Source of the DNA: Piper betle | Taxonomy: Eukaryota; Streptophyta; Magnoliopsida; Piperales; Piperaceae | DNA: 64,000 nt | Direction: 5' to 3' | NCBI GenBank assembly: GCA_033002965.1 | Contig: JAURVB010014718.1 | Span: forward strand, 25,250 to 89,249 | Part shown: positions 44,951 through 57,460 of the stretch, in pieces | Layout of the letters: each line of letters opens with the position of its first letter | Numbering within the stretch: the stretch's first letter is position 1 | The notes under the pieces: model-generated | What the model was told of the DNA's origin: nothing | The model's input: the letters and a program-made list of their open reading frames with translations, nothing else | The model's database searches: none | Made by a program: the position numbers and the translations under genes

Positions 44951-45342
44951 TGTGTCATACGATAAATCTTTTGACTTGTTTGTCATTGTGATATAAGGAT
45001 GTGGTCTAATAAATTATGGTGTCCAATCAAGTTTGCAACTCCTCGACTTGCTCAACCAAACTTTAAGTAAGGCACCCCAAAACCATCAACATTCTTCCCT
45101 TTCGAGCTTTGTGAACTCCTTGTAGTAACCATTGGGTGGGGCCAAGTGTCATGACCAACAAATCCTAAGCTTAATTTGTTTCATCTTTTTGTATTAAAAC
45201 TCTAAAATTAAGCATATCTCATAAAATATTAATTAACTAGAATATAACGAGAAATATCACCTAATTGATAATGTTTACACCCGGGAAGTACAAAATCATA
45301 TTAAAAACATGGGTAAATATTATATACTTTAAACACTTAACA
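44951..45342 (-). mobile_element. Truncated, rearranged LTR of the Tat/Athila-type family
   Basis: 45,115-45,342 matches the right-hand (plus-coordinate) end of the LTRs at 22,797, 26,989 and 31,144 (landmarks 'CATTGGGTGG.GCCAAGTGTCATGACC', 'TTTACACCCGGGAAGTACAAA', ending CTTAACA). A separate piece at about 44,955-44,990 ('CATACGATAAATCTTTTGACTTG') matches the same LTR in opposite orientation. The copy is therefore partly inverted. Confidence 0.65.
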
Positions 45343-48300
45343 AGCTACATACCCCCAATGCAACTAAGAAGTTGAGCTTAAAGAGATGCAGATGCATGAT
45401 TCGGTTCACTTAGTTACAATCTTGAAGTTGGGTACACTTATTTTTATGATACTACTACACTTAACTCATGTAATACAGTCATGGTTACTTGTTCTATGTA
45501 CCCATGAATAGAAATTAAACACACAAACACAGAACCATCAACGAGCGATATGACATCATACCCGAGGACTTGGTCTTCACATGAACACTTCAAGTGGCCT
45601 GTGCGCTCCGCCAGTCCATGTTACTCTATTACTCACGAACAGCTACAACCAAATATGTTTAGTGTGCCTGATATGCTCATTGTCTTGTTGTAGGACTTTG
45701 AGGCAACACACCCTATAGACGATTATTAGAGTGTCTCAAAATGAATACCCTCTACAATGATAATAATAATAATAATAATAATACAATCAATAATAATAAC
45801 AATAATAACAATAATAATAAGGAATGCACATAGCACACCATAACACATGTCACAACTTGCATACAGAACCAAGTTTAGGATGTGAGCCCACCTCATGATA
45901 CAAATATCCCAAGGGGTTCAAATATATAAACACCAAATACATAATTGCATAAGCTCAAAACACAAGTACTACCATACATGAGCCACAAATACAACAACAA
46001 GCAACATCCACCACCATGAGCCTCTCGATCCATCCACCAACACTGGCCACCGACAGGCGTACCCACCTACATAGATATAAGAAATCCATCAGTAATCAAA
46101 CAAGGTATATTACCGGTTGGAAATAACTATTGGTAACCAATATTGGCAAATATGTATGTCAATACCCACGGAGAATTCATAAAACTTCAAAAAGCATCAT
46201 GGGGCTGTAAGCAAGGCTAACTTATTATATAGGCTGGCTTGCATGCACGACAAAAATTCACATTCATACAAGAAGCTTAAGCCCTCGTATCTTCCATATA
46301 TTTACACAGTACTCAGGTGACTAAGAAAAGTTATGTTTGTGGCACAATTTCATGAAACACGCTATCTTCATAGTATCTTATATACATTCCACTAGTTTAG
46401 GGTGTAAAGGAGTACCAATGCAATTCATCCAACATTTATCCCTCACTTTCTTATTAGTGGAATTCGTAAAATCATGCGTACTTATCTAATAAGCTTATGA
46501 AGGGGCTTGAATAATAAATTTCTAGATCTTCAGTTTAAAAACCAACAATGGATCTCAACCGTATAGTTTTATTAAACTTATAGAAAACATGGCAAAATGG
46601 CCTGACATTGGAGGGATTAGATAAAATGTCGCCGATGTTGTCCTACGTCTAAACACGGTTAAAGTCAACACTTAGGGGCTCAAGTAGAGATGAAGGAAAG
46701 GAGAGTCCTAGACCTTGATGAATCGAACTTCTTGTCTAATTCAGTGAGCTTAGTCTGTGTGACCTAACATAAAGATGGAACTTGAATAAACTTAGGATCA
46801 CATCGACATGTGACATGAGGCAATTCCTCAGCACATGCACATATAAATAAGACACTTAATTAACTTAATTACTTGCTTAAATGCATATTTATCCTCATTA
46901 GATAACTTAATTAGGATTTACGGTTACAAGTAATCTTAGTTGGAAAAAGCCAAACTTAGGGTTCCTCATGATTTTTTAGACTGTCAAATAGTGTTGAACT
47001 AGGCTGAAATGTAGACCAGTGGGCCCCCGATACTCATCAGATTTGGTACAAAATTTATCAAATGCTGGCTCATGTGCCAACATGGTAAATGAGACCCACT
47101 ATAGTCGGGCTTAAGTGTTGGTAAAAGTATTCCTAGGTTGTGCACCAATCTTTCTAAATTTGGTTCATGGGCTTGGAGACTCTAAGTGGGCCTAGGTAAA
47201 ATGGTAGTGTTACCCAACACCGTGAGCTTGAATCCAATAAATTTTCAAGTTCTAAATCCAAGGATTTGGGCCTGACTGGATTCGGAGGTGAGAGGTATTT
47301 GTTAGGCTATTTCTGGAGCTAGTTGGACCTAGTGGGCTTGGAAAAATCTTAACGCAATATCAACTTAACCAAAGGCTCCCAAATTTTCATATGGTGTTAT
47401 AGGGACACAAACTAAGGTCCGTGATAAAGATCATGAAATTTCATGGCCATTTTTCTTGGGTTTTGGATTTTACATATGGAGTTAGCGAATTAGGGTTGCA
47501 CCCTACATTTTTTCACACTCCGACAAACTGATTAAACTAACCATCTAAATGATTTTTAATTATACCAAAACTTACAAGTTTCTATTAGACAATTAGTGAG
47601 TCCAACGATAATTTTTATAGATTTTATTAACATTTTTAATTAGGTCACTGAGGAGAACAATCTCACTGTATGGCATACACCACAACATACACACAACGTA
47701 CTTAGGGGTTAAGCCCTTAATGAGGTTATTTTATGCATGGGAATTTAACACCAATTATCTAACATCTTAACCTACAATCATACAAAATATTGCATCCAAA
47801 TATGACCTAAAACATAGTATTAAAATTGGCAAAATTGGCGAGCAGATTACTAGAAATAGTAAAGCCACCACCTTTTGTCAATTTTGGCCGTCATAAATGC
47901 TCATATAGAGGCTAATAAAGACAAATAATGCTTCATAAACCTTGTAGATCTACTTCTTATGAACATACCAAGACTAATAGCATGCAAAAATACTATCTAC
48001 AACTTGAGATATGCATTTTACACTAAAACAATTGAAAATAGTGAGCATACAACAAGTTAAAACTGTATAACTATTTTTATACAGCTTCCAATGTAGTGAA
48101 ACTAAATTCTAAATGCTCCTAAGACATATAAAAACATAGAGAAAGGGGTAAAGGTGAGACCTTTACCTCAACTGGTTCCTAGGGGAGGTCTCTTCGGGCT
48201 TCCTACCTCAAGACCTTCAATACAAGGGTCATGGATGAGCTTGGAGAGGCCCAGGAAGGTCTAGAGAGGGCTGGAAAGGAAGAAGAGAGGCTAAGGAGCA

Positions 48301-48640
48301 AGGGGAAGTCGAAGGTAGAAGAGGCAAATGAGTGAAAAGCATGGAAATAGGCCTTTTATTTATAGGTAGAAAACTGGGCCAGCGTAAGGGCATTGGGAGG
48401 GTGCCTTTGCACTATGCTTTGCCAAGCTGGACAACGAAAAGCCAAAAAAATTGGGCACTTGACTTGTTGAACCTAACTGCAAGCAAGTTCATGTTAACTC
48501 TATGGCGGAAGGGCCCTGACGTAGTGCCCTGACGCTAGCTGCAAAGGAAGGAAAATTCAAACCTGGGCACATGGGCATTGTACCAAGGCCTTTGCACCCT
48601 TACCCGAAACCCTAATAGTGAAATTGCTGGAAACCCGTAG
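45343..48640 (+). mobile_element. Tekay/Del-like LTR fragment, plus strand
   Basis: 45,350-46,150 is, inverted, similar to 50,640-51,320 and to 5,160-5,560. It also shares 'CCCACCTACATA.ATA...CCATCAGTAA' with the solo LTR at about 9,760. The 5' end is cut by the Tat/Athila LTR at 45,342. It runs to about 48,640, with a purine-rich block at 48,240-48,330, then joins an oppositely oriented LTR of the same superfamily. A (TAA)n microsatellite lies at about 45,757-45,785. No coding capacity. Confidence 0.5.
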
Positions 48641-51603
48641 TAGTTTCTAAGACTAGATAGGCAGATGGAAACCATGATGGTAGAATTCACGGTAGGACCG
48701 TAAATTATTCCTAGTCGGAGGACCATTAAATGTGTACTCACTTTTGGGTTGGATAAGTCGTCCCAAAGAACCACCATCGCACTCGGGTCAACAGGAACCT
48801 ATAGCGAGGTTGGATAAGTGTCTCATCCCTTTGTCTGTGTTTGTAACGGGTCATCTCGCACTGATTTATGGTACTTTATTTTGACTCAGTTAGCTATTAC
48901 CACTATGAAAGACTCATAAGTAGAGTTATAAAATAGTCATATTGAGGCTATCACAAAGCAAAGGTGCACACCTTAAAACTACATAATACTGAACACCCGC
49001 ATCTTTAATGTCGGGTGGAATCTTGGATGTTGGTATGGGCGATCTAGATCTCTGAGCTTGGTTCATCTGCTCTAGATGTCTTCCATCTCTTTGTCTACAT
49101 GCATAACTTTGTATTATCCGTCTAGCGTACTATGAAGTTGACAATCTTACTTATCTTATTTTCATATTATGCATAGTCAATGTCATGTAATTGTGCCATA
49201 TCGATCTCTTGTTCTTACTACATAATTACAACTCATGTTGACTAATCCTTATTCCTTTTTCTCTGTTTCCAACACTTAAAGCCTAGCTTTAGTTGGCTTT
49301 ATTTACCATATTTGCCCATGGGCCAACACTTGACAATTTTTCTGTATAGCCCTTAGTGTGTAACATTTGGATACCGTTTGGTCTATCAGAAAAATTGTTT
49401 GGTTATGTCTGTTCGATAAAAATCTTAACTATGAGATTTTCACTAAGTATACATGTAATCTCAAACCCTAATTAAGGTCACCTAGTGCAAATTAACATTT
49501 CATTAAAGTAAATAAGTTAATTATGTTTTTCTAAGTCATACATGTGTTGAGGTCTTGCCTCATTTTGCCTGTTGATGTGATCCGAAGTTGATTTGGGTTT
49601 CAGCTCTTGCTAGATTACGTGGTGAGCTTGTCGAGTTAGGATGAGGAGCTCAACTCATCCATGTCCGTAGGTCTCTTCTACTTCACCTTTGTTTGGCTCT
49701 TTTGGAGTCGAGTTTAATCGTACTTTAGATATAAGACGATGTTGGTGATGTTTTATCAGATCCCACTAATAACAGGCCATTTAGCTTAGTTTTCCAGCAG
49801 TTTAATAAAATTAGAAGGATGAGATCCCTTATTAGTTTTCTAACTGAAGGTCCAAAAATGTATAGTATAAGTCCCTCCCTATGCCTATTATCTATGTATA
49901 CGTAGTTTTACATATTTCACAAATAAGAGAGTTAGTGGTATAGGTTGTATGAATTGTATTAGTATTCTTTTACACCTAAAGACATTCTTGGTGAGAGCTC
50001 TTAATCACACCTTACGAGGTGGAGGTCCTTTAAACCATTTTTTATACCCTTCCTCAAAATCTTGATTTCTAACCTGAAGAGGCTATTACCTATAACCATT
50101 CTATTATATTTTGAGGAGGCGGGTAAGAACTTCGAAAAGGCACAACTAAAAAGGCCCATCTTCGAATTATTGATGGAAAGAGGACTGACAAATTCGCTGC
50201 AAGAATAGGCTGCACAAATGCGCTATTGTCTCTTTAAATCATCTCATCCTGAGCGATTGGTATCGTATGTAATAGAACTGTTACATCTAAAGGAGTACAA
50301 TGTAAGTAGGGTACTCTGAATACAATGCATTTCCAGAAATTACGAAACTAACATAACTGTTCTAAGCCACATGAATACCATAGTGGGTGATATATGGAAG
50401 ATGCGAGGGCATAAACGCTTGTATGTATACATGTATGTACGAAGCCATCAAATTTGCTCCAGAATTTATTGTATGATGTTTGGCTGTGTCAACCTCGGCT
50501 TATCACCTTGTGATGGATTCGAGGGTTTTTATGATTTTCCATTGGTGTTAAGATACTCATCTACTAGTATTGATGTATCACTAGTTATTTTTGGATTGGT
50601 AATCGTACTTGTTTGATTACTGACAAATTTCCTATATCTATTCATATCAGTGGCCAACGTAGGTGGACGGATTGAGATGCTCATGGCAGGGGATGATACT
50701 GTGTGTATGAGTCATCTTGTATCAGACTTTTGGTTTTTGGGGGATTTGTTATGTATTTGAGATTCATGTATTATCAGAAATTGTAGCTGTATGTGTTGTC
50801 TTACGAATTGCGTTGGGGCCCTAAACCCTGTTATGATGCATATGGATGTATTCTACGTGATTCGTATGTTAGTATTATTGTTATTATTTTCATGTTGGAA
50901 GGTATTAACTTTTGGGCACTCTAACAACCATCTGTAGTGTACGTAAGCATCAAAGTTGTAAAACTTTTCAAGGAACATTCTAGGTATGCAAAACTTATTT
51001 GGTTGCAACTGTGTATGTGTGCATAGAAACTTGGGTAGGAGGAGCTTACAATTCATATCGTGTGAAGAACCCAGGTAATGACCAGGTGGTAGGGTATGAT
51101 GCCATGGCACTTGATGATGCCTATGTATCTATGTGTTTAATTTTTTCGCAGGTATGTGGAACAAGTAACTACGAATCATGTGTTATGTGAGTTGAGTGCA
51201 ACATCATCATAAGGATAAGCTTACGTAACTTCAAGGTTGTAACTAAGTATAAAGTTCGGATCATGCATCCGTATCCTTTCAAGCTCAGCCTCTTAACTTC
51301 AACAAGTGCGCCTCTTCTATAGTTCGGAGTGATCATATATACATTTCTAAAGTCACCATAAAGTGTTGCCTCTTCCGTGACTCAGAGTGTTAATATTAGA
51401 AGCCTTAAGTTTAAAAGCCTTCCTTCCGTAGTATGATTCAGCATGCATTGTCTATATATACCAGGATAAGCTTACTGTCTTAAGCCTTCTTGAGTGTTGA
51501 AACCCACATCCGTAAAATTTGTACGATAGTAGTCAAATGGATAGCTTCTAAATTATAACATTGCACTTTGATTCGCCTTCGGACCCAAAAATGGGGTGTT
51601 ACA
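48641..51603 (-). mobile_element. Tekay/Del-like LTR fragment within copy A, minus strand
   Basis: On the minus strand it begins TGTAACACCCCATTTTTGGG at 51,603, the same terminus class as the solo LTR at 9,164. It is collinear with 4,385-5,851 and 58,547-61,144. The opposite end is truncated at the duplication border. Several short ORFs within are chance. Confidence 0.6.
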
Positions 51604-52690
51604 TTACTGATCGGTGGAGATTGTGTAAGTGTTGTAAGGTTTGTCTAGCTTCGGTGGTGTTGCTCATAGCTATTGGAGTATTTGCTAGTTGCCTTAAGGT
51701 TGGGGGAGAGCTTGTAAGGGACTAATGTGTTTTTTAGTTTGGCTCAATGGAGAGCTTGTTAAAAATAAATGTTACTTGTAGGAGTACAAATGTTTGGAGT
51801 AGGTTTTGGTGGCATAGGAGAGAGAAATACAACTTACAAACCTCTTTAAAACTCCTTGTGTCTTTTGTGATTGATTTTTTGTTCCTCACTTTGTTTTTAC
51901 TTTGTTGAATTGTTTTAGTTGTTTAATTGTTCATATTATGTTTTTGATTATTAGCCACACACAAAGCACCCATGTTTGACAAGTTCATTTAAGTGATTGT
52001 GTGAGATATTTAATTCAAATTGGTTCACTTGATGGTTTGATATCATTTGTCAACATTTCTGAAAGTTTTTGAGTAGGCATTAGCATTTTACATATTGCAC
52101 TTTATATGTTTGTTTGAGTTCTACAATGGTTATAATTGTTTTTTGTCACAATTTGTTACTAGTCCTAGGTAATATGTGGGCAAACTTATTTGTTTATTAA
52201 GTATTATGAGCTTATTAGTCAATACCCGCATTAGGATCATACACTAATTATACTCAATTTTTGAATAATAGTCATTATATATATTTTTAGATTATTCATC
52301 ATGAAATGTTCATCATTAAACCTTATTAATAATTTGAATTATAAAATTTATTTGTAATACATTATGAATATTAAATATAAAAAATATCTTTATAAAGTTA
52401 ATTTTTACATGAATATGATTATATCATAATTAATTGATCATATAGAGGGAAAAGTTACCAATCAATTAAAGTTCATAAATAAATAAATCAATTATGACCT
52501 TGCAGACTTATTATTTTAAAAGTATAGTAATAAAACCATAGCTAAACATATAAATTATTAAATTGTATTAATTTCTGATTTCAAGGTTTTAAAATTCATT
52601 GAAATTAATTAAATTATTTAAACTTAAAAATATTATTATAGAAGTTGTTAAACAATGAAAGCTAATAATTAATTATCCCATGTCTAAGCC
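51604..52690. other. Non-coding sequence, possibly degraded LTR retrotransposon
   Basis: Shared with copy B (61,145-62,160). Landmarks such as 'CCTCTTTAAAACTCCTTGTG', 'TTTGTTGAATTGTTTTAG' and 'CACAAAGCACCCATG' look like an old Ty1/copia LTR, but the borders are not visible. The rest is AT-rich. Confidence 0.35.
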
Positions 52691-54172
52691 TGTAATATCC
52701 CCCAAAAGATATTTTAGTCTAACATCTAATACCAATCTGAGTACAACTAATATATTGGACATTTGAGTAATTTGTTCATTATGACCTTAATATATTTTTT
52801 AAGACAAAAATTCCCAACTTGAGGATATTGTAAAATCTCAAAAATAACTAGGTTATTTTATCTTATAATGAATCTTAAATATTATGAATTTAATTTAATT
52901 TAATAATATTTATGAATTGTTTCCAATAGCTTTATTTATTATATTTTGTTAACTATCTTTTCGTATTTCGTTATTAATTATTTTTTCACATTTCAAAGTT
53001 AACCTCCTTGGTTATAAATAAGGGTGTTAGAAGAGGGATTGTTTCATCTCTCTCTTGCAGATAGATTAGTTTTTTATGTATGTTTTTTCGTATGATCCCA
53101 CTAGTAGTTAGGTATGATGCGGGCATGTTACCCTTGATTTGATTTTGGTAAATATATATGGTTATCTATGATGTGGGCATGTTATTGTCGATCAGATTCC
53201 GGTACATGTATATGTTTATGACATGTTAGATTTTAGTACATGTATATGTTTATCACACGTTGAATGCTTCGTCACATTATGTCATTGTATGTATGGCACA
53301 TTATGTATGATTATTTATGTATCTATGATTTTAGTTGGTTGTTGAGGTTCTGGCATATACTTTTGAAATCCGCTTCCATGAAGTTTGTACGATAGTAGTT
53401 AAACTAATAGCTTTATAAATTTTTAACATCGCACTTCGGTCTACCGTTAGGACCATAAAATTGGGATGTTACATGAATGTAATATCCCTCGGAAAAGTTA
53501 CGTTAGTCTAACATCTAATACTACTGTACGATTTAATATATTAGACGATTGAATAATTTTTTCATTATGGCCTTAATACATTTTTGGGGATGAAAATTCC
53601 CAACTTGGGGAATTGTAAAATCTTGAAAATAACTAGGTTATTTTATCTTGGAGCAAATCTTAAGCTTTATTTATTGTATTTTATTAACTATCTGTTCATA
53701 TTTCGTTATTAGTTATCTTTTTACATTTCAAAGTTAACCTCATTAATTACAAATAAGGGTGTTAGAAAAGAAATTGTTTCCTCTCTCGCATATAGATTAG
53801 TTTCTTATGTATGTTTTTCTGTAGGATTCGACTAGATTTTGGTTCATGTGTATGGTTATGTACGATGTGAGCATGTTACCGTAGGTTCATGTGTATGGTT
53901 ATGTACGATGTAGTTATGTTAACGTCGACTAGATTGTGGTACATGTGTATATTTCTGACACATTGTATATTCCGTTAAGTTTGTCCAGGCTGCACGTGGT
54001 GTCGTTGTATGTTTGACGTAGCGCAACATGTATGATTATGTATGTATGTTTGGTTTTAGTTAGCCGTTGAATGGTTCATAAAGTGTATACAATAGTAATT
54101 AAATTAATAGCTTTACGATTTTTTAACATCAAATTTCGGCATGCCTTCAGACCAAAAAATTATGATGTTACA
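52691..54172 (+). mobile_element. Two direct LTR-like repeats separated by 4 bp
   Basis: Unit 1 (52,691-53,473) and unit 2 (53,478-54,172) both begin TGTAATATCCC and end GATGTTACA, are collinear throughout, and are joined by only TGAA. The outer flanks AAGCC and ATGCC match in 4 of 5 bases, as expected of a target duplication around the pair. Internally both have short repeated 'GTACATGTGTATGTTTATG' motifs. No PBS, PPT or ORF. It may be an LTR pair left by recombination or replication slippage, or a TRIM-like element without interior. Confidence 0.6.
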
Positions 54173-54713
54173 ATGCCTATCTAGTCACCCCATAAAAAAT
54201 TTAATAGTCATAATCCATCAAAATAAAGAAAAAATTTGATAAAAATAATTGATAGTTATATGATAAAAAATTTAAATAATAGTTACTAGTATGCATTCGC
54301 TAAAGACTCAATTACAAACGAATTTCACAACAGCAGTTAAAAATAAGTCCATGATAATGCATATCGTGTGATAACAGTAGAAAATAGCTCCATGATAATG
54401 CATATATGATCCAAATCCGACCAAATCCATCTCTATTAAAAAGTATTTGTTTCGTTTGTTTTTGTTATTATAAAATCACATCCTACCCAAACCTAACCCA
54501 AATTACATGAATATTCAAAATATTAAGAGAAAAATACAATTAAATCCTAAAACTTGTATGAGGTACTATTGAACAGTGAAGAGTACATTTTTTTACCATT
54601 TAATTGCAAATTTATTTTGCTAAAAATTGTTAAAATCTTGAATCATTCAGATTAAGCAGTTCAAAGCAATGTATTTTAGTAATTATATATGTAAATTGCT
54701 AATACTAATAACA
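54173..54713. other. Intergenic DNA
   Basis: AT-rich. A 'CCATGATAATGCATAT' pair of short direct repeats occurs at about 54,350 and 54,392. 54,466-54,705 is shared with copy B (62,166-62,430). Confidence 0.4.
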
Positions 54714-55312
54714 GGTCAATGAATGATTCTCTCTCTTTTAAAAGGGCCAAATCGTGGCAGTGGTGGCGGCGACTGGGAAAGGAGGCGCGGGAGGTAGGGC
54801 GCGGCGGCATGGTGACAGGGGAAGGAGGGCGGCGGGTGTGGGAGAGGACAGGGGAAAAAATAAAGAAATAGTCGTGGCATTCTCGTAATTTAAACTTGAC
54901 TCAAATCCGACTCGAGTCAAAAATAATAACTAATTCTAAATTATTAAAAAATCCAAAAAATACCATAAAAGATAATATATACCATAATATCAAAATGAAA
55001 TGTTTTATAACTAATAACCCACCGATTTTGACAAAGTTAAAATTTTTGTATCGGACCGATTTGGACCAATTCAACTTAACCGATTCTTAATCGATTTAGA
55101 TCGATTTGATCCGATTTAGTGACTTCCTCGAAAACCGATTTCAATTCCGATTCCTATTCCAATTTTTACAACTATGCTCCCAATCAATTAAGTCCGGATG
55201 CAACCATAGAAATTTTCAATATTCAATTATCACGGAACAAGCCACTCTTTTATGTCTTCAAATTATTAAATATCGATCAACGGGTCAATGAATGATTCTC
55301 TCTCTTTTAAAA
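54714..55312. repeat. 568-bp piece flanked by a 30-bp direct repeat, chimeric transposon content
   Basis: The string beginning GGTCAATGAATGATTCTCTC occurs at 54,715 and again at 55,283, with about 30 bp identical. Between them, 54,740-55,025 resembles the 3' part of the Tekay/Del-like solo LTR (landmarks 'GACTCGAGTCAAAAATAATAACTA' and 'AACTAATAACCCACC'). 55,035-55,180 resembles the hAT right end (14,611-14,706; 'CGATTTGATCCGATTTAGTG', 'GACTTCCTC', 'CAACTATG'). So this is a chimera of two element types also found at 7.3-14.7 kb. Confidence 0.6.
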
Positions 55313-55357
55313 CAAGTTTTGTTTGTGTTAGGAGGACATTAATGTACTACAAATGGC

Positions 55358-56750
55358 CAATCACCTTACTGTATTTGTTGATTGCTAATTTGCTAATCAC
55401 TAGTAAAACACCACATTATTATGTGGTGATAATAGTAAAAACTATATTGGAAAAAATTAAAGAATAGTGAGAACAGATAAGAATGCCGGGATAAAATGGT
55501 AACTTTATTCAGCTATGATAAACATACGCTACTTGGTTATATCAATAGTCAGACTTCACTCGGGTATATCAACATTCGTATTCCGCTTGGGGATATCAAC
55601 ATGTTAGCTATATTGATGGGTTGATCAATATCATTATAACTGTACATTAGCTTTTAGAATTATTATCTTTAATAAATTAAATATTAGATATGAGGCTATA
55701 ATTAACGAGACAAGAAAAGAAGGCCGAAATAAGATATGTGCAAAAAAATCATGCTATAATATATAGTAAGTGAATTAATAAATATAAAAGTAGATAGATA
55801 TAGGTATCATGAACATTTTCCATCATTTAATCTTAAATTTCTCTAATTAAAAAATGTCAAACAAACCTCAAAATTTTTTAATTAAGGTGGTTCAAAACGA
55901 GGTATTGCTAGTAATCATATTTGCGTGCATATTATATATTAATTGGATGGGATAAATTTAGTTATATTCATTTTAATAAGTTTTTTATTGTAAAGTCAAT
56001 TTGTAATGTATCAAAGTCCACTTCAAATTCACTCGCTATCAAAATAAAAATAAAAATAAAACAAATCTGCCGACTAAGTCTGGCTGGCAACCATTGATTT
56101 TTCCAAGGGTGTAATTATCGTGGGTCAAGAATTATTATATATTAACAGACCTGTAGCTTTTGGGTTGGTTGGACATTAAAAGTATATAATATAAATGTTA
56201 AAAATAATAAAAAAACAAATTAGCTGACTAAGTCCAAATTGCAACCGTAGAATTTTCCAAGGCTGTAATTATCGTGGGTAAAGTCAGGTCTTGATGCCTT
56301 CGAATCAGTACATATTGACAGACCTGTCGCTTTTGGGTTAGATGGACATTAAAAATATATAATAAAAATATCAAAAACTAAATACTTTGCGCCATTTGCG
56401 TATTGCCGACTTGCTGGTCGCAATTTTCCAAGCGTACAATTAATGTCGGTCAAGTCAGATGTTGATGCCTGAGAACCATGAGATCGTACGATTCGAAATA
56501 ATTATCGTGGGTCAAATCAAGTCTGGATGGCAACCACATTCAGTGATCGTTCGATATACTTTTAAAAATATATGCGAAGAGTATTTTACCACGGTTTAAG
56601 AATTAAAATGCTGTCACGTTCAATCATTGTATTTATTTTTTAAAAATAATAAATTTTAAACTGCCTTAATATTTTTTAATAATTTAAATAAACAGTACGG
56701 ATCATTATTAGCCACATATTTTAATATGCGGTCCCTTGCCCATCCCTGTT
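55358..56750. repeat. Intergenic block with repeated 'receptor-flank' modules
   Basis: Contains three copies of a roughly 60-bp module with GGCAACCATTGATTTTTCCA, 'GTGTAATTATCGTGGGTCAAG' and 'TGATGCC' landmarks (about 56,069, 56,224, 56,405), and a block (55,740-55,975) repeated at 57,545-57,760. A short triplicate 'GG.TATATCAACAT' repeat (unit about 29 bp) lies at 55,528-55,600. No ORF. Confidence 0.6.
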
Positions 56751-56938
56751 GACACTTCTACACTCCTCCAACCTTGCCTTAGTCAATTCTGACTATCGAC
56801 ACTTCTACACGCCTCCAACCCTACCTTAGTCAACTCTGGCTATTGATACTTTTACGCACCTCCAACCCTACCTTAGTCAACTCTGGCTATCGACACTTCT
56901 ACACGCCTCCAACCTTACCTTAGTCAACTCTGACTATT
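56751..56938 (+). repeat. Minisatellite, 4 x 47 bp
   Basis: Unit GACACTTCTACACGCCTCCA + ACCCTACCTTAGTCAACTCTGGCTATC starts at 56,751, 56,798, 56,845 and 56,892, so all periods are exactly 47 bp. Copies differ at a few positions each. C-rich relative to flanks. Confidence 0.95.
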
Positions 56939-57161
56939 CCACTTGACAGCTCTACTTATTATACACCCACCACAGTTTCCCAAGACCCAACCATCCTTGC
57001 TGCTGCCTGCCACCCACGATCGCTCAAACCATCCTCGCAGGCCTTGGCTGCTCCTGCTACAACTTCCACTGCCTCCACCTTAACCGCCATCCACGGCGGC
57101 TCTACCCGCCCCCATCATCACCCCATGTGCCTCAATTGCCACCCCATCCTGCCATGAACAA
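56939..57161. other. Short GC-richer intergenic segment
   Basis: C-rich sequence (CCACCACAG, CTGCTGCCTGCCACCC) with no open frame of significance; possibly a decayed exon. Nothing recognised. Confidence 0.3.
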
Positions 57162-57460
57162 TGGTTTGATGATGATAATCAACAATTACAAAGTTTAAAC
57201 TATGAACGATTAATCTACCAAAACCTTTTTATGAAGAATAAAAACAAAATACCCATACTTATAGTTTGGCACATAACACAAATATTAAATAAGATACCGT
57301 GATGGTGAAAGCTCAATTAATCTATTAAACTGTAGTTTGATGATGCTAATTCACAATTACAAAGCTTAAATTGAGAACGATTAATCTACCAATAATTTTT
57401 TATAAAAAAGAAAAACGAAATCCCACACTAATAGTTTGGCATTAACTTTTTTGTGGTTTA
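57162..57460. repeat. Direct repeat, about 115-bp unit, spacing about 172 bp
   Basis: 'GTTTGATGATG.TAAT.CACAATTACAAAG.TTAAA.T...GAACGATTAATCTACCA' at about 57,162 recurs at about 57,334. Both units end in an 'AATAGTTTGGCA' block. Confidence 0.75.

Larger units (their letters stand above)
48641..55357. repeat. Segmental duplication, copy A
   Basis: Collinear with copy B at 58,547-62,720 (roughly 85% identical by eye). Homology starts abruptly at TTTCTAAGACTAGATA and includes an LTR fragment ending GGGGTGTTACA, the following 'TGACAAGTTC' region and the 'GGAGG(A/G)CATTAATGTACTACAAA' end block. Copy A carries about 1.8 kb (52,640-54,465) absent from copy B and an extra tandem piece at 54,714-55,281. 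Confidence 0.8.
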
